Source of the DNA: Pseudoips prasinana
Taxonomy: Eukaryota > Arthropoda > Insecta > Lepidoptera > Nolidae
Direction of reading: 5' to 3'
Length of the DNA: 64,000 bases
Assembly: GCA_951640165.1 (NCBI GenBank)
Contig: OX621249.1
Coordinates: 8,173,001-8,237,000 of the forward strand
Program-made: the position numbers and the translations under genes
In this document: positions 1-10,393 of the stretch, one piece after another
Numbering within the stretch: position 1 is the first letter of the stretch
Layout: every line of letters starts with the position of its first letter
The notes under the pieces: generated by a model
Databases searched by the model: none
What the model saw: the letters and a program-made list of their open reading frames with translations, nothing else
Told to the model about the DNA's origin: nothing

Positions 1-92
1 CACAAATATTTGCACTTACCGGGATTCGAACCCAGGACCACCAGCCTCGTAGGCAGGAGCACTACCAACCAGGCTACGGTGACCGTCATTTA
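1..92 (-). repeat. tRNA-derived SINE (family A), head only, cut by window edge
   Basis: On the minus strand this reads as the head of a tRNA-derived SINE. It has a Pol III A box (TAGCCTGGTTGGTAGTG) and B box (GGTTCGAATCC). It matches the complete copy at 58077-58335 and the reverse copy at 40080-40327. The body lies outside the window. Confidence 0.85.
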
Positions 93-483
93 TGTATGTA
101 CGCCTTCTGACACAAGAAAGATAAAAGATTGACGCCAAAGCTTATGTCGCTGCATATACGTGATTACATAATCTGCAACCACTCAGGTCCCCAGTAGATC
201 CTATCTTAGTAGGTATGTAGACTTCGCCCACACGCCCATTGTATGCAATTCACTCGTTACAGATCCCTTACATTTGCGTGGGCGGCTTACGTACATCGAA
301 TGGCACGTGGGCGTTTTGCGGACAATATGTTAACCGAAACTAAACAAAACATTGTTCTACTAGATCGACTATAAATAAGGTATTCACACAAAACGTTAAT
401 TGGTCTTGGAAAATTGGATTATATCCACTTACCACGAACTAGCAACCCTTAGTTGTTTGCATGGATTATGTTATGTTATCACT

Positions 484-765
484 TTATGTAGCATATGGAA
501 ATAGCCTTGCCGAATGTGGTCCACGGCGGCCAGTCTCAATGGAGATTAGCCATCTGCGCGGGACATATATTATATAGTTCAGAAGTGTGTGCGCAAATAC
601 GAGAGTGAACAACAAAGGAAGCGATGAGGTAAAAAAGTCTAGAAACCGATTTGAAGTACTACGGTGTGTAAAGTAAACCGCCGCAGGGGAAAACAAGTTA
701 ACTAGTTTTTGTTTTTCTAGTAAGTATATTTTTAACCGTGTTCTAAATGACTTAACTGTAATAAT
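484..765 (-). repeat. Fragment homologous to the LINE tail flanking SINE-C in the 9.7-kb duplication
   Basis: The minus strand of about 600-765 matches 11898-12090, the coding tail of a LINE containing RLKIYLLEKQK just downstream of SINE-C. Bases 484-575 are a further small piece of the SINE-C 3' end. It is therefore a third, shorter relative of the SINE-plus-LINE-tail composite found at 11.5 and 18.1 kb. Only the tail side is shared, because the sequence beyond the SINE head (after 1083) differs. Confidence 0.6.
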
Positions 766-1083
766 AATAATGTCCTCCTAGCCGAATTTCGGCAACGGCG
801 GCCAGTCTCAACGGAGATTAGCCATCTGCGCGGGACATATTATAGTGCTCAAGTGTGTGCGCACAGGAGCAATTTCTATTCCATCACTCTCATGATCCAA
901 TGGGACGACTAGCGACACGACCGGAAAGAAGTCATACACAGGACCGATGGCTTTACGTGCTCTCCGAGGCACGGGGGTATAATACCGCCAACTCCCAGAC
1001 TTCGGGCTGATCGACCCGGGATTTGACCCCAGGACCTCGTTATCTGCGGTTCAACACGCTACCGCTAGACCAACGAGGCAGTA
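766..1083 (-). repeat. tRNA-derived SINE (family C)
   Basis: Minus-strand copy of the SINE whose head reads GCCTCGTTGGTCTAGCGGTA and which carries a T-arm/B-box region (GGTTCAAATCCCGG, degenerate here). The body contains the recurring segment around GTGCCTCGGAGA and ends in a short ATT repeat. Full relatives are at 11523-11897, 18136-18520 and 35241-35610 (plus) and 58459-58820 (minus). Confidence 0.8.
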
Positions 1084-1221
1084 AGTAAGTACTTAATATC
1101 ATAATACAGATATGGATGTATGATAGTTTATAATAAAAATCCGTATTTTTACTTAGAGTACGGAATTATTTGTAATACAAAAGGTAGATTTTTGATTTGC
1201 AATAAAATACTACTTACCCAT

Positions 1222-1560
1222 TTTTTTTTTATGCTGACTGGGTTTGCGCTTGACCACGATCTCACCTGATGGTAAGTGAAGATGCGGTCGAAGATGGACC
1301 GCGCGTACCTATAAGATGCCTGTTCACTCTAGCCTTGAATAAACCCATGTTGTATGAGTCTGGAAACACGTCGTTCGGGAGGGTGTTCCACTGCTTAGCC
1401 GTGCGTATGATAAAGGAGGTAGCAAAGCGCTTCGTACGGCAGAATGGGATGTCAACAACAAAGCGGTGAAAACCCTCCCGACGCCTAATAGTCCGATGAC
1501 AAAAGGGGGAAGGAGGGATAAGTTCATGGAGGTCTTGAGCGCATTCTATCCATGTATAAA
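1222..1560 (-). repeat. LINE C-terminal/3' fragment, unassigned
   Basis: The minus strand gives broken stretches of the kind seen at the end of insect non-LTR reverse transcriptases, interrupted by stops. A T9 run at about 1222 would be the A-tail of a minus-strand insertion. No catalytic motif remains. Clade not assigned. Confidence 0.4.
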
Positions 1561-1579
1561 ATGTAAAAAAGCTATGCTA

Positions 1580-2096
1580 GTATAATTTACAAACGCAGTT
1601 GAAAATATGTTTTATTGAATACAATCCCAATTATCTGAATAAAACTTCTGTGATTTCTTTTTCCAGAGCCATAAGAGTAATTTGTTATCACCGTTGGCAA
1701 ACACCGAACACCAAATATAGTAACTATTATTCCTGTCCATTCATTCAAGACAAGTCCAACCATTTCGGAAAATTTACGAAGCTATAGACTTTTACGTTAT
1801 CCAAAAGAGCCTTAGTAGTGACTAAACACAAGTTTATATTTTTGTACAATCTTAAATATATCTTATGTGAATGTACGGAAGATTGATTTTCGATTGTTTT
1901 GATATGATTATTTTAAATTTAACTTCTTCAGGTACGCTTGACTTGAGGAATAAGCTGGTGAATGACAAGAACGTTATAAAAAGTGTGATCGTGCGACTTG
2001 TAGAAGTTGAGAGAGAAGTAGAAGTAGTAGTAATGGGTACGTGATTAATCAAGTAATATTATTCACGAGTCACTCCATCTAACCTTAATTTAATAA
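1580..2096. other. AT-rich spacer, nothing recognised
   Basis: Short ORFs only, without recognisable domains or splice context. No repeat shared with the rest of the window was found. Confidence 0.4.
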
Positions 2097-2185
2097 AAAT
2101 AATATTCTGGGACATTATTTACACAACGCCATCTGATCCCAAACTAAGCAGAACTTGTACTATGGAATCCTGATAACTGATATCT
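2097..2185 (-). repeat. SINE family B, 3' part only
   Basis: Matches the 3' end of the SINE-B copy at 59000-59255 (GATCCCAAACTAAGCAGA and neighbouring bases) in the same orientation. The tRNA-like head is missing. Confidence 0.65.
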
Positions 2186-2202
2186 ATACATATAATAAAA
2201 TC

Positions 2203-2490
2203 GTAGGAAAGTCAAAACTGTACATTAAATATTTTTTTAAAAGGATACTTGAGGCGTGATCTACAATCGATATCGAAGCCAAAAATATAGTTTTTAGAAT
2301 TTTTGTCTGCTTGTCTGTATGTATGTCCGGCCTAAACGTACTGCATGGATTTACTTCAAATTTTGCATGAATGTTACTAAGAGGTCGGGTCAACATATAG
2401 GGTACCTATTATCACGCTAGCACCTTCGGGGGAGGAGCTGTAATAATTTACAAAGTTTAACGCGGGTAAAACCGCGGGGAACAGCTAGTA
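2203..2490 (-). repeat. Dispersed repeat with CCGCGG head (type 2)
   Basis: Minus orientation of a repeat beginning ACTAGCTG, then a CCGCGG/CCCGCG motif and GTTAAA, and ending near a CGATTTTATTATATG motif. Other copies are at 34262-34590, 37552-37840 (plus) and 38335-38647 (minus). Several repeat types in this window share the first ~30 bp but differ downstream. By general resemblance these are probably 3' ends of RTE-like or other retroposons; the class is an inference. Confidence 0.65.
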
Positions 2491-2534
2491 CTACATATAA
2501 TACTATTCCTTTGTAAATACATACTTATACAGAT

Positions 2535-2745
2535 AACTAGCGATGCCCCGCGGTTTACTCGCGTTAAAAATCATACACACTTGATAAATTATAGCCTATG
2601 TGTTAATCCAAGGTGTCAGCGAACTCCATACCAAATTTTATTAAAATCGCACCAGCCGTTTAGACGTGAAGAAGTAACAAACATACACACTCACACAGTC
2701 GCACACTCACAAACTTTCGCCTTTATAATATTAGTGTGATTACAC
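2535..2745 (+). repeat. Dispersed repeat with CCGCGG head (type 1)
   Basis: Starts with the shared CCGCGG head, continues through the segment around GGTGTCAGCGAACTCCATAC and ends with TTTCGCCTTTATAATATTAG. Relatives are at 3540-3705, 44750-44935, 48597-48701 (interrupted by mariner) and, in part, 50130-50235. The conserved tail fits a 3'-anchored retroposon family. Confidence 0.65.
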
Positions 2746-2751
2746 CCAGAC

Positions 2752-3090
2752 TCAAGACAAATAATAATAATAATAAAACTTTTATTTCGGGTGGCATAGA
2801 CCCATATAAAACTTAACCTAGTAAAAACAGTACGGTACACGCTTATTTGCTATGACTCGCTACACCAACACAAGTCATGACCCAGTGATTTTGAAAGGGA
2901 CAGTCGAAACGTACAGCAATTGCGTTCAGAATGCTGTTGTTGCTACCCCGCATACGGGTCAGCAGAGAAGCTGCTTTTTTACGCATGATGGCCTGGAAAC
3001 CATCAGTGCGTGCTTCAGCAAACATCCCAGATGCGCTGCACCTCCACGGCAGACCCAACAACATTCTGAACGCATTGTTGTACTGAGTGC
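2752..3090 (-). pseudogene. LINE reverse transcriptase C-terminal fragment with ATT-repeat tail
   Basis: On the minus strand this encodes a segment containing QYNNAFRMLLGLP, CSASGMFAEART and a following run of RKKAASLL. That is the tail of an insect endonuclease/reverse-transcriptase LINE. The same protein tail recurs, more decayed, at 9743-9960 and 16356-16573. The element ends in an ATT/AAT run at 2760-2780, its 3' tail. RT and endonuclease domains are absent (5' truncation). Confidence 0.65.
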
Positions 3091-3195
3091 GAAATACATG
3101 TTCATGCACACAAATATCTGTCCTGGGTAGGAATCGAACCCACGACCTTCGGCGTAAAAGCAAGCATTTGCCAACCACGCCAACGGGCCCGTCAA
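3091..3195 (-). repeat. SINE family B, head only
   Basis: The minus strand shows GGCCCGTTGGCGTGGTTGG and a Pol III B box (GGTTCGATTCC). It abuts the LINE fragment at about 3090 and lacks the SINE 3' half. Confidence 0.75.
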
Positions 3196-3539
3196 ATCAA
3201 ATAAGAACAAAAATGTATCCAATATACTGTCTCCATTCAATAAATATAATTGAAAAACGGGCAGAACATGAGCTCCATATACCCAGTGTAAACAGTATTT
3301 TATTAGTTGCCGTCGAAAGCTATAAAAAGGTTATAAGGAGGCGAAATCAAACAATGCGAACTTATTGGACGTACTCAACAAACATGGCCGGTGGATGGAA
3401 CAATACCGACAAAGTGAAGGTAGAGCCTTTATTTGTACAGCTGATTAGATCTCAAAAAAAAGGTACAATTACCAAAATCGAGGCATTCTAATACCGTATT
3501 TTCTTCTGTCTGAAATACCTGTCCGTTTTAAACATTGCT

Positions 3540-3705
3540 AGCTGTGCCTGCGTTAAACTTTATAAATTATAGCCTATGTGATAATCCAAGGTGTCAGCTA
3601 ACTCCATACCTAATTTTTATAAAATCGCTCCAGCCGTTTAGACGCGAAGAAGTAACAAACTTACATACTCACAATCTTTCGCCTTTATAATATTAGCGTG
3701 ATTTG
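3540..3705 (+). repeat. Dispersed repeat type 1, lacking the CCGCGG start
   Basis: Matches 2580-2745 closely, including the ending TTTCGCCTTTATAATATTAG. The first part of the head is altered to GCTGTGCCTGCGTTAAA. Confidence 0.65.
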
Positions 3706-3759
3706 TTTTAATTCGGTAGATTTATTCACGAGATATTTATTTGTTGAAACAGGCATTTA

Positions 3760-4222
3760 TTGATTTTTAGATAGTCGTAACTACTATAAAAATAGATTTA
3801 TCCACAAAAACGAAATGTGAGGTGGCATGTTAAAAAGGCATGTCAAAAATGATTTTTTCACTGTACCCATACATTTGCATATGGATAGGTCTTCAAAAAT
3901 GATATTGAGGTTTCTAATATAATTTTTTTCTAAACTGAATAGTTTGCGCGAGAGACACTTCCAAAGTGGTAAAATTAGTGTCCCCCCCCTGTAACTTCTA
4001 AAATAAGAAGATAAATATAATGATAAATATAAAAAAATATATGATGTACATTATCATACAAACTAACAACGAAAATTGGTTTGAACGAGATCTAGCAATT
4101 AGTTATTTTTAATACGTCTAAAATCGTAAACCGCAATTGGCTTTCATTTAATCAACTGAAATGCTTGCTGCTACGGAACCCTTCATGGGCGAATACGACT
4201 CGCACTTGGCCGGTTTTTATAC
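3760..4222 (-). repeat. Dispersed repeat, partial copy of the 42790-43412 element
   Basis: The reverse complement begins AAAAACCGGCCAAGTGCGAG and runs through GGGTTCCGTAGCAGCAAG and a shared AT-rich body. It aligns with the first half of the plus-strand copy at 42790. The half ending in the purine-rich GACAGACAGACATGACG tract is missing. Transposon class unknown. Confidence 0.65.
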
Positions 4223-4630
4223 GAACAAGTAGGCGTCCAGTCCATCTGGTCCTATGACTTATTTCGCTTACAACAAACACGGCATCAGTCACATTTTTAC
4301 AACCTTCTGCTTTTTCCTAATGAGCCCTGGCCACAACACTCACGCACAAGACCAAGATATACACACATCAACACAATCTAGGGATATTGAACATTTCATT
4401 GATTATCTAGAAAACTATAAACATTTTGTTATGACTGTAAATGGAAGAATTAAAGATAATTTCATGGCCGATATTTAAACATTAACAACACGATGCGATT
4501 TTGTTTTTCTAATTAATAAAAGTCTTAAATTAATTAAGCCATAGAAAATTACTGAGTGAACAAAAACATTTTATTCTTATAAAATTATTCAATCGAATTA
4601 AATGAATAAAAATCTTACCAAATCTGATAA

Positions 4631-5656
4631 TCAGTAATCGGTATTTCCTCCTCTAACATTAATCACACAGCGGCAACGATTTTCCATACTTAAAATTAAG
4701 GTGTCAATGTCTTGCTGGGGTATGCAGTCCCAAGTTCTTTTTAAATGTTCGAAAAGTTGTTCTTCTGTTGTCAAGTTGGGCGGAAAATCCCTCAATGCTC
4801 TTCGCTGTAACATGTCCCAGGCGTGTTCAATTGGGTTTAAGTCTGGCGACTGTGGAGGCCAATCTAATACCTGAACATCGTGTTCTCGAAGGGCGGCCCT
4901 CACCAGCCGCGCTGTATGGGAAGGTACATTGTCATGCATGAGCTGAAATTCTTGCCCCGTTAGGGCCCTGAGCGGGACAATGACACGTTCTACTACCTCC
5001 TCACGGTATCTATGGGCAGTCATGCTGCCCTGAATCCAAATGAGTTGGGTTCGTCCGCCGATTCGTATTCCTGCCCACACCATAATTGTCCCGCCTTGGT
5101 AAGAGTGGACCTCCTGTGGATGTCGGAGACGGCTGACCCTGCCTGGAGTTCTCCAAACGCGTGTTCGTCTCGAATCTGGATGAAATCCATAGCGGGACTC
5201 ATCAGTGAACAGCACCAATGACCATTGTTGATCACTCCATGTCAAATGTTCTTGAGCCCATAAAAGTCGCCTACCGCGATTGCCACGTCGCAGCGCTGGG
5301 ACTCGTAGCGGTCTGCGAGCATGAAGACCAACTTCATGCAGCCTCCTTCGCACGGTTTGGTCGCTCACCAGCAGCTGCTGACCCTCCTGGAGCCTTTGCA
5401 CTAGTTGCATCGCTGTGATATTGGGTAGTCTTCTGGCGGTCATTTGGAGAAATCGATCCTGTCTCTGAGTGGTAACACGATATCTACCTGTGTGCCGTTC
5501 TGCCACATCTCCAGTAGCGCGATAACGTGACCACAGCCTGGATACCACATTTTGGCTTGTGCCCAGAGACTCAGCAACGACGCGTTGAATAGCACCGTTT
5601 TGTAACATGCCAACTGCCCGTAACATTTCATCTCGACTCAAATGATGGCGTGGCAT
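4631..5656 (-). CDS. Tc1-type transposase
   Basis: The 341-codon frame starts at MPRHHLS. An upstream in-frame ATG adds seven residues, but PRHHLS is the more family-like start. The N-terminus carries paired helix-turn-helix DNA-binding regions (about residues 1-110, including a VVSRLWSRYR motif). The catalytic DDE domain shows D in LFTDES, D in MHDNVPSHT and E in SPDLNPIEHAWD, spaced as DD34E. Such enzymes cut at terminal inverted repeats and integrate at TA. The frame is uninterrupted and near the usual 340-aa length, so the protein could be active. I could not find convincing terminal inverted repeats within about 250 bp of either side, so the element ends are unassigned. Confidence 0.9.
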   Translation of the reverse strand: MPRHHLSRDEMLRAVGMLQNGAIQRVVAESLGTSQNVVSRLWSRYRATGDVAERHTGRYRVTTQRQDRFLQMTARRLPNITAMQLVQRLQEGQQLLVSDQTVRRRLHEVGLHARRPLRVPALRRGNRGRRLLWAQEHLTWSDQQWSLVLFTDESRYGFHPDSRRTRVWRTPGRVSRLRHPQEVHSYQGGTIMVWAGIRIGGRTQLIWIQGSMTAHRYREEVVERVIVPLRALTGQEFQLMHDNVPSHTARLVRAALREHDVQVLDWPPQSPDLNPIEHAWDMLQRRALRDFPPNLTTEEQLFEHLKRTWDCIPQQDIDTLILSMENRCRCVINVRGGNTDY

Positions 5657-5679
5657 GACGCTAAAAAGCTTACACAACC

Positions 5680-6165
5680 AATTGAGAAAAGAAAATAAAA
5701 CAATTTATCAGGTTTTCTTCAATTAACACGCAAAAAAAATTTTAATGCAACTTCTTGAAATTAGATACAACTCAAGATTGCGCTGTGCTTTGCGTGTTTT
5801 CATTTGTTTCTCATTTTAATTTTTAAATTTTGAATAAAGAATAGACAAGGTTTAAATCTGTAAATAAACTTTTTAAGGAAACTAAATAGGTTTTAAACAA
5901 TAAAGCCATGTTTGATTTCAAAATAACGTATCCCTAGACTTTGTTGATGTGTGTATTACCGTGGGTGGATTTCTCCAGTCCAGCCACTCATTAATCAAAA
6001 TAAAGCCCATTTAACTAATGCGACCATTTACCGCTATCCAGGGAACACGTGGTTTTCACTTGGTCACATGGCTTCGGCACTTAACCCCTTTATTGGACTA
6101 TTGTGCGTGACCTTATATGACTTTGGTCCAGAAATCCAAGGGTCCTCGAAAGTACTTGAATCCCT
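5680..6165. other. AT-rich flank of the Tc1-type transposase, nothing recognised
   Basis: The non-coding right side of the Tc1-type ORF presumably includes the element end, but no matching inverted repeat was found. Bases 5950-6165 are unassigned. Confidence 0.35.
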
Positions 6166-6170
6166 CCCGC

Positions 6171-6430
6171 AGCGTCTTAGGGAAGTTGGTAGACACTTGC
6201 CTTACACGCCGCAGGTCGTGGGTTCGATTACCACCTAGGACAGATATTTGCGTGCTTGAATGTTGGTACAGATGTTTGTCCTGTGTCTGGGTGTAATAAT
6301 CTATATAATTATGTATTTACAAAAGAAAAGTAGTTTATCAGTTATCTAGTTTCCATAGTACAAACTATGCTTAGTTTGGGATCAGATGGCCGTGTCTGAA
6401 TAATATTATTTTTATATTATTACTATTTAT
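6171..6430 (+). repeat. tRNA-derived SINE (family B), full-length but diverged
   Basis: The head has a B box GGTTCGATTACC (one base off consensus). The body contains AGGACAGATATTTGCGTG, the TGTATTTACAAAAGAAAAG segment and the 3' end ACTATGCTTAGTTTGGGATC. It ends in ATT repeats at about 6408-6425. Diverged relative to the copies at 44382 and 59000. Confidence 0.75.
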
Positions 6431-6611
6431 AAATATAGAAGTATGTTTAACAGTTGTCCCGGGATATTACTATTATGATAAAATTCAGGCACTTTACCCG
6501 TTGGCAGTCCATGCTTTTGTAATGAAGCAGTTCGTGTGCTGGTGTTTCTTCAAACAAAGTGCAACAGATGCTTATACTGTCCGTGACGCCAATTTTATAA
6601 AGGTGTAGGTT

Positions 6612-7505
6612 TAGGATACAGTCCGCCAGAGGGGCGCCAGACCGGACGCTCATTGAGTATAGACGCGATGCACACCGGCGCGTACTAACTCAGTGGTGCG
6701 CGAGACTTGAATTGCGCCTGAACGCACGCCGGCGTGCCGTCAGTGCTATCCTGCCTCACCTCGAGGCCTGGGTAGGAAGGAAGGGAGGTTACGTCACCTA
6801 TAGGCCGGCTCAGGTGCTCACCGGACACGGTTTTTTCGGTGAGTATCTGTGCCGGATAGGCCGAGAAGCGACGACACACTGTCACCATTGCAGGAGCGAC
6901 CTGGACTCTGCCCAGCACACACTCGCTGAGTGCCCAGTCTGGGAGGTCGAGAGGCGAGTCCTGGTCGCAGAGATCGGACGGGATCTGTCTCCACCAGCAA
7001 TCGTAGGTGCGATGCTGGTGGGTGACTCCACCAAATGGGGCGCCGTGGTCTCCTTCTGTGAAGCAGTCATGCTCCAGAAGGAGGCCGCTTAGCGGGAACG
7101 GGAGCGCGCCAATCCCGCTCGGACGGAGGAGGCGTCGGGGCGGCGGCGGCAGCCGTTAGCCCAACTCTCCTCGGAGCTGCGGTGGTAGTATGAGAAGTGT
7201 CCTCTACTGCCGCCATGCAAGCAGATCCGGGAAGACAGCGAACTGTTTGTGGCACAGTTGCTGTGCCGGACTGGCAGGAGTCGGCAATTGGGAGGACAAC
7301 TCAGAGTCCTCCCAGGGTGTGTGTCTCGACCATCTGGGACACGTCGCAAAAGGGGGGCACCGGAGCAGCATACCCGCGTTCCCGTGGCCCCTCCCATCAG
7401 GTGCCATGAGAAGTCCACGTTTAGTCGGTGCGAGTCCGACATATCCACCCGCAGACACTTTTTGCGGGTGGCATGCGAAGGCATCCCCCTACCCAATCAA
7501 TAAAA
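6612..7505 (+). pseudogene. R1-clade-like LINE: C-terminus and 3' UTR, 5'-truncated
   Basis: The open frame ends at 7092. It contains GHGFFGEYLCRIGR, a zinc-knuckle-like CHHC followed by AQHTLAECPVW, and FCEAVMLQKEA at the end. This is the C-terminal layout of insect R1/TRAS-like non-LTR elements after the RT domain. The RT and endonuclease parts are missing, the usual 5' truncation. A GC-rich 3' UTR of about 400 bp follows, with a small hairpin (ACCCGCA/TGCGGGT at about 7447-7470), and ends in A8 at 7501-7508. The 3' UTR recurs on the minus strand at 56865-57090. GC content is well above the surroundings. Confidence 0.75.
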
Positions 7506-7508
7506 AAA

Positions 7509-7845
7509 AGTTTAGGATACAGTGTATCTCTTCTAATATAATATATGTATAACTAAGCGTAGTTTATACCTGTACAGTTGTAGAATGCTCAGGTACTTAA
7601 GAAAATTTGGTATATGTTGCTGATGTTTATAATTATAAATTTTAACCATTAGAATTGCAGAAGTCGTCCCAAGGGAATATCTACCAGAGAACAGCCGAAA
7701 GTCTACCGTCTACCAAGCGTGGCGATAATGGCATATCCCTCCGAATGTTGGACACAACTCTATTATGGAAATGTTTTGGGGAGGCATTAGAATATCTTGT
7801 GCTGTTCAAGTTAAATATAAGAAAATTTATTTTATTGTATTGAAA
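7509..7845. other. Spacer, nothing recognised
   Basis: AT-rich, with short ORFs only. Confidence 0.35.
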
Positions 7846-8235
7846 CTAAGGCTAATGCTTAAACTGTAATTCTTTTTATATATTGGTATGTTAGCATTAA
7901 AGCGCGACCGTCGTTTTAAACACAAGGTCTGTTATAATAATAATACTGAATTCATACCTTAATATAGACAGAACCATTCAGACAATATGTAGTGAAATAT
8001 AAATTTCAATAATTATACCTAAACATAATCTCCTTGACAATAACTTAATACAAGCTAGCTAAATATCACTACTATTATAAAATAAATGTTTTAACATTCC
8101 GTGTTCCTAAATATCTGTAATAAGTAACTAGAAATAATAACTAAAAACATTGTCTGACTATTTACAAGCGCTTTTTCAAGTCTACGTGTATAAAAACCTT
8201 TTTATTTTATTTATTTATTTTATATTATTATTTTA
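7845..8235 (+). repeat. 3'-UTR copy of the CR1-type LINE
   Basis: Matches, in plus orientation, the 3' UTR of the LINE at 28586-33487, including AAAGCGCGACCGTCG, the segment around TCCTTGACAATAACTTAATA and the terminal AAAAACCTTTTTATTTTATT. Only the last ~370 bp of the element is present, followed by the TTTA-rich tail. Further UTR-only copies lie at 35675, 36337 and 38789. Confidence 0.8.
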
Positions 8236-8239
8236 TATT

Positions 8240-8518
8240 TATATTATACAGTGTATTATTGCCTAAGATGGCGCTTTAGTATCAGGCTTGTCGCACTCGA
8301 CACTTTCGATGCGACTCTACAAGTACAAAGTGACCGGGCGGATCCGTATTACATTTCAGGCAATAAAAGAGCAAAATAAACCCTTGTGTGTAATAATCTG
8401 GTTCATATAAGTCCGCACGTTTACTTTAGGAAATAAAATGAAAATCATACAGCGTTCCCTCTAGCTAGATTGAATTTTATTGCGGCGTTAAGAGAGTAGC
8501 TATTTTTTTGTCGTTACG
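8240..8518. other. Spacer between LINE UTR and 5S-SINE
   Basis: No feature seen apart from an ATT-rich stretch at 8220-8250. Confidence 0.3.
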
Positions 8519-8745
8519 GATAGGCGCTCATGGCGAGGTAAAGCACCTAGGCATGAGGTCAGCCCATAGATGGGTGACCGTTAAAGTGGTTTAATTTATG
8601 AGCGTCTCACTACTTCGGAATGCACGTTAAGATGTCGGTCCCGGTTGTTGTCACTAGACAACAGTCGATAAGCCATGTCGGAGGCCTACTGGGCGGCTTG
8701 AACAACTCTGACACCAGGGTAACCACTGCCCATACGATAAAGATA
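8519..8745 (+). repeat. 5S rRNA-derived SINE
   Basis: The head matches the internal promoter region of 5S rRNA: GGTCAGCCCATAGATGGGTG corresponds to the 5S segment around GGTCAGTACTTGGATGGGTG, with the TFIIIA/box C core GATGGGTGACCG. The body then contains the CTTCGGA and CACGTTAAG motifs and ends in GATAAAG repeats. The copy at 60970-61203 preserves the head better (GGTTAAGCAA, box A). A reverse copy is at 36772-36962. Confidence 0.75.
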
Positions 8746-8840
8746 AAGAAAGAAGGATAGTATTTTCTGTAGGTTTTACTATAATATATATCTAAGTATT
8801 ATTTCTTCAGCATGCATACTAGCACAGAAAAAATATTTTT

Positions 8841-9090
8841 GAAGTTATACTTCTTTCGGCGCGATGGAGAAAAATGATGAGAGTGAATTTTTACGATGCG
8901 CTTGCACACCGACACCAAAAAATTTAACAGCATGAAGTTAGTTCTAGGTGGCATTAAAATTGATAACTACTCGTATGTTCAAGTTGTATATTAAGAAGTA
9001 TAACTTCTAACGCGTGTACATAAGTACACACAAGTTTTTTTTTTATATCAAGCATGGTGATGTGTACATAAGCAAGTGTGTATTGTGTGT
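8841..9090 (+). mobile_element. Small non-autonomous TIR-like element
   Basis: It begins GAAGTTATACTTCTTT, and its inverted partner AAGAAGTATAACTTC lies at 8993-9007. It is shared with 37253-37480. Downstream is a T-rich stretch and TATCAAGCATGGTGATGTG, which is also repeated at 9418-9440. There is no coding capacity. Calling it a MITE is an inference from the inverted ends. Confidence 0.5.
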
Positions 9091-9093
9091 ACA

Positions 9094-9458
9094 AAGCTAA
9101 TGCTTAAACTGTAATTCTTTTTATATATTGGTACGGTAGCATTAAAGCGCGACCGTCGTTTTAAACACAAGGTCTGTTATAATAATAATACTGAATTCAT
9201 ACCTTAATATAGACAGAACCATTCAGACAATATGTAGTAAAATATAAATTTCAATTATTAAACCTAAACATAATCTCCTTGACAATAACTTAATACAAGG
9301 TGTTTCTTGACAATAGCTTAATGCAATACGGCATGAAAATTGATAACTATGTTCAAGTTGTATATTAAGAAGTATAACTTCTAACGCGTGTACATAAGTA
9401 AACACAAGTTTTTTTTTTATATCAAGCATGGTGATGTGTACATAAGCAAGTGTGTAAC
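9094..9458 (+). repeat. Rearranged second copy of the LINE UTR and the TIR-element tail
   Basis: Bases 9094-9300 repeat 7850-8050 nearly base for base, including unique flank (AAGCTAATGCTTAAACTGTA). Bases 9332-9458 repeat 8958-9080. Because non-repeat flank is included, this looks like local duplication rather than fresh transposition. Confidence 0.65.
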
Positions 9459-9471
9459 CGTGTAACATAAA

Positions 9472-9720
9472 TAGCTCACATCACGCATCCCCAGCCTGAT
9501 ATCGCCCACTGCTGGACATAACACCCCCCCCCCCCCCCCCACAAGCTTTCTATAACGTTGCCATTTAAAGGGGTTTGCCCTAGTCACCGCGCTTGACATG
9601 CGAGTGGGCGACTGCAATTAGGTGGTAGCTGGTACACAGGTGGCGCTGCTCCCCGACTATCTGGTGTATCCCTTAGTCACCTTTTACGACACCCACGGGT
9701 GGATATTGCATATTGTACAT
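9472..9720 (-). repeat. Fragment of a dispersed repeat with an uninterrupted C tract
   Basis: Contains CCCACTGCTGGACATAA followed by a run of about 18 C residues (9522-9540) and the segment TTTACGACACCCACGGG, also seen near 40500. The related motif CCACAACTGGACATAAT occurs at 40370 and CCACAGCTGGACATAGG at 56823. A diverged retroposon 3' fragment is likely. Confidence 0.45.
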
Positions 9721-10043
9721 CCCTTTACACGTGCAGACTGTGGGTAAATCATACACGAAAAGCGCATAGTGCTCTCCATGTTCAATACAATGATGCATTC
9801 AGGACATTGTTGCGGCTGCCCCGCTACTGCAGTGCATCGGGCATGTTTGCGGGGGCGCGCATCGATTCCTTCTACGCTACTCTGCGCACGCGTCCATGCT
9901 AAGCAGAGTGCGGGCCAGCCGAAACTCCGTCTTGGCCGTCATAGGAAACATGCTAGATAGCTCTTGCTTAGATTGACTCACGCAAGAAGCCATTACTGTT
10001 AGAGTTGTGAATGTACAATTATATTGTATTAACATAATTTCGG

Positions 10044-10250
10044 TCAAAGCGGTCACCGTAGCCTAGCTGGTGGTCCTAGGTAGATGAGCACGAATTTTTG
10101 TTTCTGAGTCATGGATGTTTTCTATGTATTTAAGTATTTATCTATCTATATAAGTATGTATATCGTCGCCTGGTACCCATAGTACAAGCTTTGCTTAGTT
10201 TGGGGCTAGGATGATCTGTGTGACATTGTCCCTAGATATTATAATTATAA
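10044..10250 (+). repeat. SINE family A with deleted B box (copy 1)
   Basis: It reads GGTCACCGTAGCCTAGCTGG then jumps to GTGGTCCTAGGTAGATGAGC. About 50 bp carrying the D/anticodon region and the B box are missing, compared with 58077-58335. The rest of the body and 3' end are intact. The identical deletion is in the A2 copy at 16657-16863. Without a B box it should not be Pol III competent. Confidence 0.75.
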
Positions 10251-10393
10251 TTTTTAAGATTTATGTTTTACTAACAAAATGGATCTTTGTTATCGGAATG
10301 AAAATAAATTTATTATTATTTATATTATATAGGGTGGCCACATTATTCTTTCTGGGCCGTAAACCATACGGCTCGGCAAACAGCTCAATATAC

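Noticed and set aside
4254..4478. 74-aa plus-strand ORF with hydrophobic start
   Set aside because: No splice or family support; adjacent to a dispersed repeat. Too weak to list as a gene.
4480..5900. Complete Tc1-type transposon
   Set aside because: Transposase is intact but I could not find matching terminal inverted repeats, so only the CDS is reported.
8519..8745. 5S rRNA gene
   Set aside because: Only the internal promoter region resembles 5S rRNA; the rest is a shared SINE body.
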